From positions 6,995,501-7,059,500 of the forward strand of contig JAMJFZ010000818.1 in the NCBI GenBank assembly GCA_026225945.1: a DNA stretch of 64,000 nucleotides, read 5' to 3'. The notes beneath the pieces are model-generated. The model was not told where the DNA came from and searched no databases. It was given only the letters and a program-made list of their open reading frames with translations. The translations under genes were made by a program, and so were the position numbers. Origin of the DNA: Cricetomys ansorgei. Its lineage: Eukaryota; Chordata; Mammalia; Rodentia; Nesomyidae. Below, piece after piece: positions 1 to 10,440 of this stretch (its first letter is position 1; each line of letters opens with the position of its first letter).

Positions 1-226
1 TAGTACTTCCAGCGTGGGAGCCTGCAGGAGGCAGCTGGCTGACTTCCTCCTCCTTTCCCATGTATGACTACACAGCAGAGAGGCCATAGACTTGGAACTT
101 CACATTACCCAGGGCCTGACTAGGGTGGCAGTGTGACCCTGGCAGACTCAGTATGAGGTGGAGGCTGAAGTGGGTCCTTCACCCCGAGGCTGGCAGGCAT
201 CTGACCGTTTTGATCTTGTCTTGTAG

Positions 227-283
227 GCTCAGCTATCTCAGGCCCTGGAGGAGCTCGGAGTTCAGAAGCAGAGAGCCGACACG
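227..283 (+). CDS. Mad1l1: Mad1l1 internal coding exon (57 bp, phase 0-0), coiled-coil segment
   Basis: This exon encodes 19 residues (AQLSQALEELGVQKQRADT), a heptad-rich stretch of the MAD1 coiled coil, about human residues 454-472. MAD1 is the kinetochore and nuclear-pore partner that recruits MAD2 in the spindle assembly checkpoint. The borders are a consensus acceptor (TTGTAG, AG at 225-226) and a donor GTGAGT directly after 283. The exon is exactly 19 codons, starting and ending in phase 0, so it joins in frame to the exon at 15240. Identification rests on my recognition of the family sequence and on the agreement of all four exons in order, strand and phase. The preceding exon is upstream of the window. 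The exon itself contains no start codon. Confidence 0.93.
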
Positions 284-1839
284 GTGAGTACTGAGATGGG
301 GGTTCACTTGGTGCTGGATGGTGGTAAGGAGCTGAGGGCAGGCCACCCAGAGTCCTGGATTCAGGCACAAGGGAATTCCTCCTGCCTGTCCCTGGCAGGA
401 CTTGGCCTACAGACACTTCCTCCTGTGTGGCCATGGTTCTCCATATTAGAAACTGCGGAGTAGAAGGAGCTGAGGTGGAAACTGAGTCCTGTGCCAACCC
501 CTATGTGATACCAAGGTGTGAGCCAAAAGGAGTCATGTGGGGGTCTGCTATGGCTAAGGGCCTGGAGTCGGGCCAGGTCAGCCTGAGCAACACAGGCCTG
601 TTGGTATTCAAGGGAGTAGGTTAGATAACATGCAGAGTTTGCCTTTGGGACTTGGAGAGTGTGCGTTAGAATTCACAAGTGGAGTTGTCTTGTGGGGACT
701 CTGAGGGTTCTGATCTGGGAGTGGGAGAGACCAGTGGTGGGATAGAGAAGGCTGTGCCATGCTGGGGACATGCTGGGTGTGCCCACTACCCACTTACCAA
801 GTGCTACAAACACAAGGTGTTGTCATCAGCATGGGTATCAGACCGTGGCCAAGCGGAGGATGAGCAGCAACATATCAGTTGGCAGCTAAGACAGCACGGA
901 GAGCAGAAGGTGCTTGGGGCCATGGTCAGGGATGGCAGACAGGCAGGCCTATGGCCTAGAGTGTGGGAAATGTGGGGAGGTGGGGTTGATCTTGTAGATT
1001 GTGGGGTGTTGAGGAAGGTCTGTGGACTGTGGAGCACTGTGTCTGTCAGTGGGTGTGGCAGATTGCCAGGAGTCGTATGACCTGGTTCTACCCTGGCAGT
1101 GTTTTCTGCAGGCTGTGACAGCTCTCTTGTCTCTGCACATGGCCTTTTGGGCTTCATCCCTGTGATTCAAGTGCTTCAGCCTCCTTTACCCATGGCCTGT
1201 TTGCCGTTGCTGTTGGGAAAGCCACGTGTGGGAGATGTGGGAGTTTGTGAACTGAGCATCAGTCTGCACAGCCCAGGGAGACCCTGATGTTCTGTGCATC
1301 AACATGTGTGGCTTCCTCTGTGTTGACCTGAATTGGAATGTACCCCAGGGCCTTGTTTCCATAATGTACACGAGGCGAAGAAGAATTAGAAATGAGTTGT
1401 GCTAAGCACATGCTAGGCCCAGGGCTCTGTGGCTAAGCAGCTTGTCATCACCCAGGGTCCACTTTGCACAGAAGTGTGACTTCCTGGCCCTGCTTTGTAT
1501 CTTCCATGTCACTTTGGAGAAACTGAGAGCCCTGTGTCCATTTTAGGGGCAGGGTGCAGAAGCTGTTCTTGGGCCCTTAGTGCTAGGTAGCTCCTGGCAG
1601 TCTGGCTCACAGGCTTCTGCATCTTGGTGCAGGGCTACGGGGCATAAATGGCATAGTGCTTATTAAGTCTGTCTGGTTCTCTCATCCTGTGTTGTTTATT
1701 GAAACTCCTAGGACTTGTAAAGCACTAGTGCCTGGATCCTCGCACAGACTGACTTAGAATTCTGGGGCCTCTGGCAGGGTGGGATTTGACCTGTGTTGCT
1801 CTTGTCTCAATGAGTGTGGCCTCCCACCTCTGCCTCATT

Positions 1840-2142
1840 TTTGTTTTTAATGTGTCTTTGTATGTGCCTTGTCTGTGTATGTGAGGGAGGGAGAGAGGGT
1901 GTGTATGTACGTTGGCATGTAGAAGCCAGAGGCTATAGGTCCCTGCCTTCCATCTTGTTTGAAACAGTGTCCCCTTACCACTGTTCGCCCAGCTAGCCAT
2001 CCTGTGAGCTTCTGACTCCACCCCCATCTTTCCGTGGGAGAACCAGGGTCATAGACACTTGCTGCCACCTCTAGCTTTATTTGGGTGCTGTGGATCAAAC
2101 TCAGGTGCTCTTCTCCCTGGTTTATTTCCCCAGCCCTAGCCC
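1840..2142 (-). mobile_element. B4/RSINE1-like SINE, antisense
   Basis: GT-rich lead-in, then GTGTCC..ACTGTTCGCCCAGCTAGC, a B1-like middle and an ID-like end (CAAACTCAGGTGCTCTTCTC ... CCCCAGCCCT). This is the reverse complement of the rodent B4/RSINE1 layout. Confidence 0.7.
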
Positions 2143-2193
2143 TGCCTTCATGCAGAGGTTCACCCCTGGTTGTAGGGGACTTGGGGACCATGG

Positions 2194-2566
2194 TTGTGCT
2201 GGCTAATTTTTATGTTAGATTGATACAAGCTTGAGTCATCAGAAAGGAGGGAGTCTCAATTGAGAAAATGCCTCCATAAGATCCAGCTGTAAGGGATTTT
2301 CTTAATTAGTGATTGATAGGGGAGGGCCCAGCTCATTGTGGGTGATGCACCCCACCCCCACCCCCAGGCTGGTGGTTCTGGGTGGGTACCCTTCCATGGG
2401 CTCTGCATCAGCTCCTTCCTCCGGGTCTCTGCCCTGCGTGAGCTCCTGCCCTCACTGATTTTGATGATGAATTGTTACTTGGAACTGTGAGTGAATAAAC
2501 CCTTTCCTTTCCAAGTTGCCTTCGGTCATGGTGTTTCATCACAGCAGTGGTGACCCTAAGACAATG
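2194..2566 (+). mobile_element. Rodent medium-reiteration repeat (family not assigned)
   Basis: It contains the familiar rodent blocks TCAATTGAGAAAATGCCTCC, TTAATTAGTGATTGATAGGG, GGGCCCAGCTCATTGTGGGT and GAATAAACCCTTTCC, ending GGTCATGGTGTTTCATCACA. It is an interspersed repeat of the rodent MER/LTR-like class, full length or nearly so. Confidence 0.75.
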
Positions 2567-3399
2567 GTCAATGTAAGCTTGGAGTGAAACATGGTTGTCT
2601 TTGACCCCTGAGAGAGGGGAGGGTGCCACAGGCTCTAAGGTGCCCAACTCTGCTGTTGATCAGGATGCTGGCCCCTAGGGCAGGTTCTCTTCGTGTTTGT
2701 TTAGGGTTGGGGCTGTAGCTGTCGCCTCTGCCCGGTTTTTGACCTCTGCTTCTGATTGCCTAATCTTAGGTCACTTCGTGTTGTTTATTTCACTTCTCTT
2801 CTCCTTGCTGTTTAAGAGGAAAATAAGAAGTGGCAGTGCTTGGGGACTTGTGCCACAGCTGGTCACGCGCATGCGTCTCACAGCCTTATCCTTCCCACCG
2901 GTGCCGCAGGGTTCAGGGGCATCTGCCAGCTGAGCAAGCCCTGCCCTGACCTCAGGCAAGGCCTTGAGGAGGAACAGTGGCCTGGGCCCTGGCAGATCCA
3001 TGTTCATGTCCCAACTGTCATTGCCCCCTGAGGCTGGCTGGCCCCCAGTGCCTTGCCTGCCTCCTGGCCACACTGATGTCTGTGAAGGGCAGTGGACCTG
3101 AGCATCAGGGCACCGTTCTGTGTAACAGTGACTCACGTGACTAATGTGTCTGTCCTCATCCCACAACAACAGTCTTGTTGAGTTTGGGGTTTTATTTTAA
3201 GTAGCCATGTGTAGCAATGGCTCCCGTGCTGTGCAGGCCACCTGAGTCACTGGCTGATAGAACATTGTCTGTTCTCTCTCCAGAACCTCTCACCGTCCTT
3301 CTCTTTTGCTCTCATAGTCTCACTCCCTGCTGACAACTACATTTCTTTCCTCCATTTTATTTATTGCGTACTTTGTGTTTCTTTGTGTCTGTGAGCACA

Positions 3400-3716
3400 T
3401 ACTTGAGTACATGTGTGCACATATGAGTGTACATGTGTGCATGCAGGTGGAGATCCGAGAATAGCCTCTGCTGTCTTTCCTCGGGCACTCCTCCTACAGT
3501 TTGAGACAGACTCTCTCATTGGCCTGGAACTTTGGCACCTTAGCCTACCTGGCCCATGAGCCCTCAGGAATCTGACTCTCCACCTCCCACCTCACTGTCC
3601 CTGGGGTTATGAGCATGCACCACCACACCTGGCTTTTTATGTGGGTTGTGGGTGTCAGAATGAAAGTCCTTGTTCCCTGTAAAGTGTTTTCACCAGTGCC
3701 CCATCATCTCAGCCCT
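3400..3716 (-). mobile_element. B4/RSINE1-like SINE, antisense
   Basis: A GT/CA-rich region is followed by TTTGAGACAGACTCTCTCAT, TGGGGTTATGAGCATGCACC, CACCACACCTGGCTTTTTAT and an ID-like terminus (CCATCATCTCAGCCCT). Confidence 0.7.
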
Positions 3717-3836
3717 GGTTTTGGTGTTTTGAGTATGAGTCTCACTCTGTAGTCCCGGCTGATGGCCTCAAACTCATGATTCTCCTGCCTCAGCCTCCTG
3801 AATGCTTAGCTTAGAGACATACCCACCACAACTTCC
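3717..3836 (-). mobile_element. B1 SINE, antisense (diverged)
   Basis: TGAGTCTCACTCTGTAGTCC, CCTCAAACTCATGATTCTCC and TGCCTCAGCCTCCTGAATGC follow the reversed B1 (7SL-derived) order, abutting the preceding SINE. Confidence 0.7.
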
Positions 3837-4469
3837 TCTTCTTCTAGGTTTAACTCCCCCTGTGCTATGACACCTGGCCCCCTCTTCTGGCTTCCAAGAG
3901 ATGCAGTTGATGTGCCATTCTGTGTCCTTAGGAGGAATGTAGAAGAGAGGTGCCTAGCAGAGTTGCCCAGGGAGCTGTGGTGAGGCCCCTCTCTGCTATC
4001 CTGCCTTACTTCAGCCTGTGGTGGCGGCCTCTCCACCCCCCACCCCCATCAGCTGTGCAGCTTGGGCCCTGGGTCCACCGTCCTCTGGTTGACCCCTAGC
4101 TGCCTCTTTCCTGAGATTACAAGTGAGGTGCCTGCTACTTGCCAACTCTCTGGGCTTTAGTAGCTCTTTTCTTTATGGGGAAGAACCAGAGATAAATGCC
4201 CCTTGCAGCTGCCGTCGAGGCTGGGAGGACAGTGGGCTGCTCAGCCTGCCTCCAGGCCCTCTGTCTTCCTGAGGTCGAGGTGCTGTGGAGAAGGGCCACC
4301 TGAGCGGGTACCAACCTGGCCCTGGGAGGGAGGCTCATGTGACCTGTGTGTAGAAGATTCACACTGGCATTATCACACGGCCCAGTACTTGCCTGGTTCC
4401 TGCAGCTTCGAGCCCTCTGCCTGCTGGAATCCGACTCCAGGCTTGTTCACAAGTAGTAGAGGGGAAGCT

Positions 4470-4835
4470 GTGCCATATTGAGCTAATCGCTAATGGCAGG
4501 ACAAAGGCAGTTTGACTTTGTGTTATTAATTAGTAACCTCACACTAATTAGTGAGCATGAGTGTGGTTCATGCTTCCTCTTTAAATGCAATTAATACCAC
4601 ATGGAGCAACGTCCCAGGCCAGGCTCGAGCTGTTAGCATGCCTCACCCTAATTAGATCCGGCCAGCAGTAGCTAGAGAAATGAGGTTTTTGATTACAACC
4701 ATAAAAAGCCTCCAATATTTTATAGACTTCAGGGAGCTAGAAATGTGGATTTATTTTCTGTCTTAACAGACATCCCCCCAACCCCCATCTAGTGTAATTA
4801 AGCAGTCATTTCTCTTGATTACCATTTTCCCCTAA
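4470..4835. promoter_or_regulatory. Candidate conserved noncoding element (AT-rich, TAATTAG-rich)
   Basis: A roughly 360-bp AT-rich island without recognisable transposon sequence. It has several homeodomain-type cores (TTATTAATTAG at 4523, ACTAATTAGTGAG at 4544, CTAATTAGATCC near 4649) and a POU-like AAATGCAATTAAT near 4584. It resembles developmental enhancers in composition. Conservation was not tested. Confidence 0.35.
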
Positions 4836-5085
4836 TGGCTCCTCCTTGCCCTCTGTGTCTTACTTCCAGTGGATCCTGTGGATCAGGAGGGAGGTCTCTG
4901 CCCCCAAAGAGGCTGTGGTAGAATCCGTCTGGAGCTTCCACTGATTAGTCTTCTCTATTCCATCTCTGAGAGTATAGTGTATAGTATATTCTGTGTGTAG
5001 TGTCCCTTTTGGGGCCAGCCAGAAAGGAGCACTCCACAGGTAAATTCTCTTAACAGACAGAAGCTTGGTATGATGAACTGACAGT

Positions 5086-5222
5086 AGGGTGCTGGTACTT
5101 ATTCGGAAGAGTGCTCACCTAAGCAGGCTCAAGGCCCTGAGTTCCATCCCCAGCACCACATGGTACTTGTGATACTTGTGTTGGCATGTGCATGTGATCC
5201 TGGCACTCGGGAGGCGAAAGCT
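5086..5222 (+). mobile_element. ID-B1 composite SINE (B4-like), sense, truncated
   Basis: It has an ID-like B-box side (CAAGGCCCTGAGTTCCATCC then CCCAGCACCACA). A short B1-like piece follows (GGCATGTGCATGTGATCCTG, GCACTCGGGAGGC). Confidence 0.65.
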
Positions 5223-5230
5223 CTATGTAA

Positions 5231-5366
5231 AGCTACACTCTATGGAGCCTTGGCTGTCTGTTGTCCTGGAACTTACTATATAGACCAGACTAGTCTGGAA
5301 CTCAGAGAGATCCATCTGCCTCGGCCTCCCAAGTGCTGGGATGAAAGGTGTGCCACCATATTCAGC
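5231..5366 (-). mobile_element. B1 SINE, antisense
   Basis: GTCCTGGAACTTACTATATA, GACCAGACTAGTCTGGAACT, GAGATCCATCTGCCTCGGCC and AAGTGCTGGGATGAAAGG form a near-complete reversed B1. Confidence 0.85.
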
Positions 5367-5379
5367 TTTAAGAGTGTGT

Positions 5380-5506
5380 GGGATCATCTGGAACTGGAGT
5401 TAACAGGTAGGGTTATTATGAGCCATTATGTGGGTGCAGGGAACTGAACCTAGGTCCTCTGCGAGAGCAGCCAATGCTCTTAACCAAGGAGCCGTCTCTC
5501 TAGCCC
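5380..5506 (-). mobile_element. B2 SINE, antisense
   Basis: The tRNA-derived B2 head is present in reverse: GGGAACTGAACCTAGGTCC, CAATGCTCTTAACCAAGGAG and CCGTCTCTCTAGCCC. Confidence 0.8.
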
Positions 5507-5514
5507 TAAACCTT

Positions 5515-5560
5515 TAAAACAAAACAAAACAAAACAAAACAAAACAAAACAAAACAAAAA
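5515..5560. repeat. (AAAAC)n simple repeat
   Basis: About nine tandem AAAAC units sit immediately beside the antisense B2, plausibly grown from an adenine-rich SINE tail. Confidence 0.95.
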
Positions 5561-8179
5561 ACCAACAACAATAAAACAAATCCCAGCAGTAGAGGTCTTG
5601 TGGGTCTATATGGAGAAGGACCTGAATTCTGAGGACTGTGTGGGGTGTGTGGGCCCTGGCATCTGCATATTTTCTTAGAGCTTTGGCTACTCATTAGAGT
5701 CAAGGACTGTGTGATAGTCTGTCAGGGCCAGGCCCATTCAAAGTGGAATTCTGAGTCAGGTGGATGTCACAGAAGTGAGTACTGGGACCATTGTCTTGTG
5801 TGCTCCCCCCACATGTCTGGTCTGCTCACAGCCAGCCACTTCCTGTCAGTCCCACCTGCTTCTGAGACTGACATGTTCATCCTATCTGTCCTGTTGTGTC
5901 ACTGGGCAACAAGTTCTAGAGGAACACGGTATGCAGGAAGCCTTCGATGAGGACTGGGCACTGGTTCTCCAGGCTGAATGGCCTGTTCACTTGCTGTCAC
6001 ACTGTGCATACCCTACTGTCAGTTCATTATACCAAGCATCTGTCTGTTGTGTCACTGAGCACACTGTGCTGGAACAGGCTCTTTGTGGCTGGGAATGTGT
6101 CATGAGCAGATCTGTGTTCATGACTTCCTATCAAGTGACTTCACAGTTGGACTCTCTTGAGGTCTTCTATGGACCTGATGGAGGGCCTCTCTGCTCCCAC
6201 TGGGTGAAGCTTCTACCTTCCTCCCATTGTGACTGTTTTCCTCTGTTAGTAGGCATGGCATGCAGATGGAGGCAGGTGCCACATTATGCAAGCATGCCCT
6301 TGAACACCTGCTTCCCTGGGCCTTGTTCTAAGGGAACAGAAGGCTCTGTGGCAGTGCATCTTGGGCTGATCTTGGTGCTAATACAAAAACATGCAGCACC
6401 TGGCAGGTTAAAGCAGCAGACGCTTATGGGTCTCAGATCTGGAAGCTGAGAGTCCAGTGGCCAATTTGGTGTCTGGAGGAGCTGTTTCCTGGTTCCCAAC
6501 TGAGTGTTGCATGCTGGAAGCCTGAGAGAGCTCTATGAGGGAACTGACCTTATTGAGGGTCCAGTCGCCTCCTCCTCATACTGCCACCCTGAGGAAATAT
6601 TTCATCATTTAGACTTGGGAAGCAGACACCCTGCTGTTTTTCACGACCAACCCAGTGTTCACTGCCTATTTTCTACCTGGATGTCTTCCCCCAATCATTC
6701 TGTACCTGCTGAGGGTACACCTTCCGTGTACCTACCAGAAGGAATAGAAGCCCTATTAAAGTGGGTTGGCACTCCCCAGTCTGTCCAGCTGGAGGAGCTG
6801 ATCACATCGCTTCTATACTGCCTCTGCCTTCAACCTCATCTCCGTTCTTTGCATCTGAGATGCTGGACTTCCCCAGGCCTGACCTCTGGGGCTCCTAGAG
6901 TGAAGAGACCTGGGCTCAGTGAATACCCTGACACTTCCCTTCCAGCAGCTGGTCACCCAAGCTATCCTTCATGGGGTAGCCTGCTCTGCAGCAGCCTACT
7001 TCTTGGGCTGGGCACCTCTGGAGCCTCCAGAATTCTCGTTCCTGTATTTAGAGTGATGATCTGGCTGTCCTGGTAGAAACCACAGTCTGGCCTCTCTGGA
7101 TGCTTTCCATTTAGATGGCCATTGTGTTCAGCAGCAAGGTGCCTGGTGGCTAGCCTGGTTATGCAGCCTCATGTACCCCGTATCTCTCTCTGGGCTAAAG
7201 TGGAAATAGAAGGAGAGTTCAGTTTAGGACTCCTCTCTCCCTTGAAGCAGTACCCTCAGACACTTCCCTGGGTTCCAGTGGGCCCAGAGCTGAGCTGAAC
7301 AGTGGCTTCCATTCAGAATTCTCATTGTTGTCTCAGAGTTACCTCTTAGAGACCCAAGACATCTGCCCAGAGTGGACTTTGGAGAGCTGGTGGCAGCCTG
7401 AGAGCCCTCCAGAGCCCTGGACCTGGCGCCATCACCACCATCTGTGTACTTGGCCCAGATGGAGACTGATATGTATTGAGCACTGAATGATGAGACTGTG
7501 CAGGCATAGGTATACAGATGAGCATGCTCATGCTGGTGCCCAGCAGCGGCTTCATTAATTAGAACTGCTGGCAGGAAGGGCAGGGTGCCCAGTTCCTGCT
7601 CTGGTTATTACTTTGTAGAATTAGGTATGGCCCCCAGGATCAAACCACAAACCACTCACACCACAACACATGGTCTCTATTGAGAGGTTGCGCTCTGCTG
7701 GGGAGGCAGCCACGAGCATCCTTAGAATTGAATCTCAGTGATGCTCTAGGGCAGAGAGGAAAGCTGGTGGAACCTGTAAATAGAGACACAGGGCGGAGCT
7801 CAGGGCTGGGCTGCACAGGGCCAGTGTGCGTCTGTGCCCAGTGTGGGTAGTGTTCTTGGAAGAGCATCCCTGATTGCCGCATGTTGGGTTTGTGCCTTCC
7901 TGAGCTGCCAGAGAGCTCTGTCTTGAAGTGTTGGGGCTCCTCACACAGGGGGTGGGGGTTCTCAGCCACCCTTCTCTTTGCTGATGTCTCTAACAGACAA
8001 CCTCCTATAAGTCAGAGGTATGCTCATCTCACTCACATCTGAGAGTTTACCTCTCTGAACACAAAGTCTACTTCTGCAAGAGCCACTACATTGCGTCACC
8101 TCCAGCCAGACTAGTCAGAAAGATGAAGTTCCAGTACCAGGAATGATGGAAGTGGCTGTTCTTGTTCTCTGCCCTTTGT

Positions 8180-8226
8180 TCTTAATTGGCAAGCACACTA
8201 CCAACTGAGCCACATCCCCGGACCCA
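8180..8226 (-). mobile_element. ID-like SINE fragment, antisense
   Basis: TTGGCAAGCACACTACCAAC followed by TGAGCCACATCCCCGGACC is the reversed ID promoter half. Confidence 0.7.
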
Positions 8227-8347
8227 TTTGCCATCTTTAAGCTGTGCTTTCTGCTGTACCAGCTTCTCATGTATTCTGCACACTCCAGCACTACCAGAGC
8301 TGCACTCCAGCAACGGCTGTGGCTCATCCTGTGGACTGTTCTCAGTC

Positions 8348-8393
8348 GTGTGTCCTCTGGGATACAGAACGTGTGTCCTCTGGGATACAGAAC
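8348..8393 (+). repeat. 23-bp direct tandem duplication
   Basis: A perfect two-copy repeat of a 23-bp unit starting GTGTGTCCTCTGGGATACAG at 8348-8370 and 8371-8393. The lack of divergence suggests a recent slippage event. Confidence 0.95.
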
Positions 8394-8455
8394 TGTACGT
8401 GGTGATGAGGCCCTTGTTATCTCCTTTTGTTGCTGCACCCTTTGCAGGCATAGCT

Positions 8456-8872
8456 TAGAAACCATTGCCTGACCCAGAGTCGGGAAGACTCAGCCTGCTT
8501 TCTCCCCAATCCTCCTTTCATACGTCTTTCCCTGCCTGTATTTCCTTCCAGCGACTTCAGTCTCACGTTTTGGTTGTGATCCACTTTGAGTCAGTTTTTA
8601 AATATGGCATGAGTTAGGGCTCCGGCCTCACTCCTGTGTGCATGTCCACTTCTCAGTCCTGTCCCCCCGCAGAGACTCTTCTCTCCCCATCCAATAGTCA
8701 TGGCCTCCTCATTGATAGCCAGCGGGTTCAAGCCAGTTCAATGCTGGACTCGGTTCTAATCCAGCCTGTTCATAATGCCACTGCCTAAGTTGTCTTTAGT
8801 GTCCCTTGGTCTTGGTTGATGTGAACCTTCTGACTTTGCCTCTCTGTCTCCCTTTACAATGTGGTGATTAAA
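8456..8872 (-). mobile_element. Ancient L1 fragment, antisense
   Basis: AGAAACCATTGCCTGACCCA, GATCCACTTTGAGTCAGTTT and the following blocks match the reverse complement of the 3' half of ORF2 of old mammal-wide L1M elements. It is heavily diverged. Confidence 0.7.
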
Positions 8873-8875
8873 TCT

Positions 8876-9222
8876 TGATTGTCAATGTTACAGGATGTGA
8901 AGTTCAGAGACACCTTGGAGACAAACCTCTGTGCATATCTGAGGGAGTTTCTAGATTGGGTTAACTCAGGAAACCCACCCAAACGGGGCAGCACTCTGCT
9001 GCAGGCTGGGGCCTTGGACTGAATAAAAAAGAGAAAGCAAGCTAAGCAACAGCGTGCAGCCTCCTTGCTTCATGCCTGTGGGCGCAGTGTGACCTGCTGC
9101 CTTGCACTCCAGTCACCCTGCCTTCTCCACTATGATGGATCGCACCCTTAAACTGTGAGCCAGAATAAACTCCTTAAGTTGCTTTTGTCAGGTAATTTGT
9201 TGCAACAATGAGAAAAATAACC
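8876..9222 (+). mobile_element. Rodent medium-reiteration repeat (family not assigned)
   Basis: TTGATTGTCAATGTTACAGG, GAGGGAGTTTCTAGATTGGG, GACTGAATAAAAAAGAGAAA, TAAACTGTGAGCCAGAATAA and AAGTTGCTTTTGTCAGG are typical of an abundant rodent interspersed repeat. It lies directly beside the L1 piece. Confidence 0.75.
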
Positions 9223-9374
9223 ACCTCACCCCATCAAGATCATCCTAACTATCAGAGTATCTTACAGTTCTCTGTGAATTTTAGCATAAGCAAAAACAAA
9301 ACAAAACAAAATACACCAACCCACAACCTACCCAGTTTTGCAAAAAGGCTTTTAAAGTTTTAGGTTTTTGCTGT

Positions 9375-9435
9375 GCTGTGGAGTCCAACACAGAGCCGGC
9401 ATGCACTCTATCCCTGAGCCACAGCTCTAGCCAAT
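9375..9435 (-). mobile_element. ID-like SINE fragment, antisense (diverged)
   Basis: GCCGGCATGCACTCTATCCC followed by TGAGCCACAGCTCTAGCC corresponds to a decayed reversed ID head. Confidence 0.55.
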
Positions 9436-9596
9436 GTTTACAGTTTTGAAAGAGTTGCATGGATTTTGTAGATCACTTGGAAGTTTGACCAAGCCCCTCG
9501 GGCACCTGACTTCTGGAGACCCAAGCCCCATCTGCCCCAGGCTGGCTGAAGCTTAAGCTCCAAGGATCCCACAGAGGCAGCACTCACCATGATGCC

Positions 9597-9650
9597 CTGC
9601 TGCTCCCTACTGCTCCCTGCTGCTCCCTGCTGCTCCCTGCTGCTCCCTGT
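9597..9650 (+). repeat. 10-bp tandem repeat (TGCTCCCTGC)n
   Basis: About five consecutive copies of TGCTCCCTGC with one C-to-A type variant. A short minisatellite. Confidence 0.9.
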
Positions 9651-10085
9651 TCACACCTTCCAGGCCTGATCTGGTCCAAGCTGAAGCCCAAGAATCTGCT
9701 TCCTCCCAGCTGATAGAGCAGGGACCCTGCTGGAGTCAGGAATTGCAGAAAAAGTCCTTAGCATACATAAGTTACCTTAGGAGAGTGTTGCCTTCTCTTT
9801 TGGGAGCAACACTGGGTGTGCCAGCTGCAGCAGAGCCAAAGAACCCCGAGGTCACCTCGTTTACCTTCCTTTAGCCTCTGTGAGGAGAAACAGGGTACGG
9901 GAGAGCAGAACCTGGCAGAAGTTAGGGTTTCAACATCGTGTCGTGTCCCTGGCCCAGAGGATGAGTGCAGGGTGTCCTCTCACCTGTGATGAGACTGTGA
10001 CAGCATGAGGTTTAAGGGTGCTTTGAAAGCAGAGGCTGGTGCTGGGCTCTACTCTTGATATTTCTGTAAGTACCTTTCATATTTT

Positions 10086-10196
10086 TGAGACATGGTCTTG
10101 ATAGCCCATGCTGGCCTTAAAGTCATTATGTAGCTGACGCTGGCCCTTCTTCTTCTACCTTCCGAGTGCTGGGATTACAGCATGTACTGTATGCCC
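10086..10196 (-). mobile_element. B1 SINE, antisense (diverged)
   Basis: TTGAGACATGGTCTTGATAG, CATGCTGGCCTTAAAGTCAT and CCGAGTGCTGGGATTACAGC give the reversed B1 order. Confidence 0.75.
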
Positions 10197-10374
10197 CACT
10201 TATACCTGCCTGTATAGTGCCTGCTGCCTGAAGACAGCATAGGTACATGAGGCAGGATAGAGAAGGTTAAAAGGGCCTTCCTCCAGGCACAGCGGCTGGA
10301 CCAGCATTTGAGTCTGGTCTCATGCACTGTCTAGCTTCTCTCTGTAGCAGCCTGGGTTGGGGCTGTTAGGGTGG

Positions 10375-10440
10375 GAGAAGACAGAGGCCCAGAAAAATAT
10401 ATGTCACTTGCTCAGGTCAGTGGCAGGCTGGGTCCTTGGC
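10375..10440 (+). mobile_element. MIR core fragment
   Basis: GAGGCCCAGAAAAATATATG then TCACTTGCTCAGGTCAGTGG resembles the MIR core (gaggcccagagaggt...acttgcccaaggtcac). Ancient and short. Confidence 0.5.

Noticed and set aside
5760..7076. Consecutive + strand open frames of 229 and 190 codons as possible genes
   Set aside because: No recognisable domain, no matching splice or promoter signals, and biased only by local composition inside an intron.
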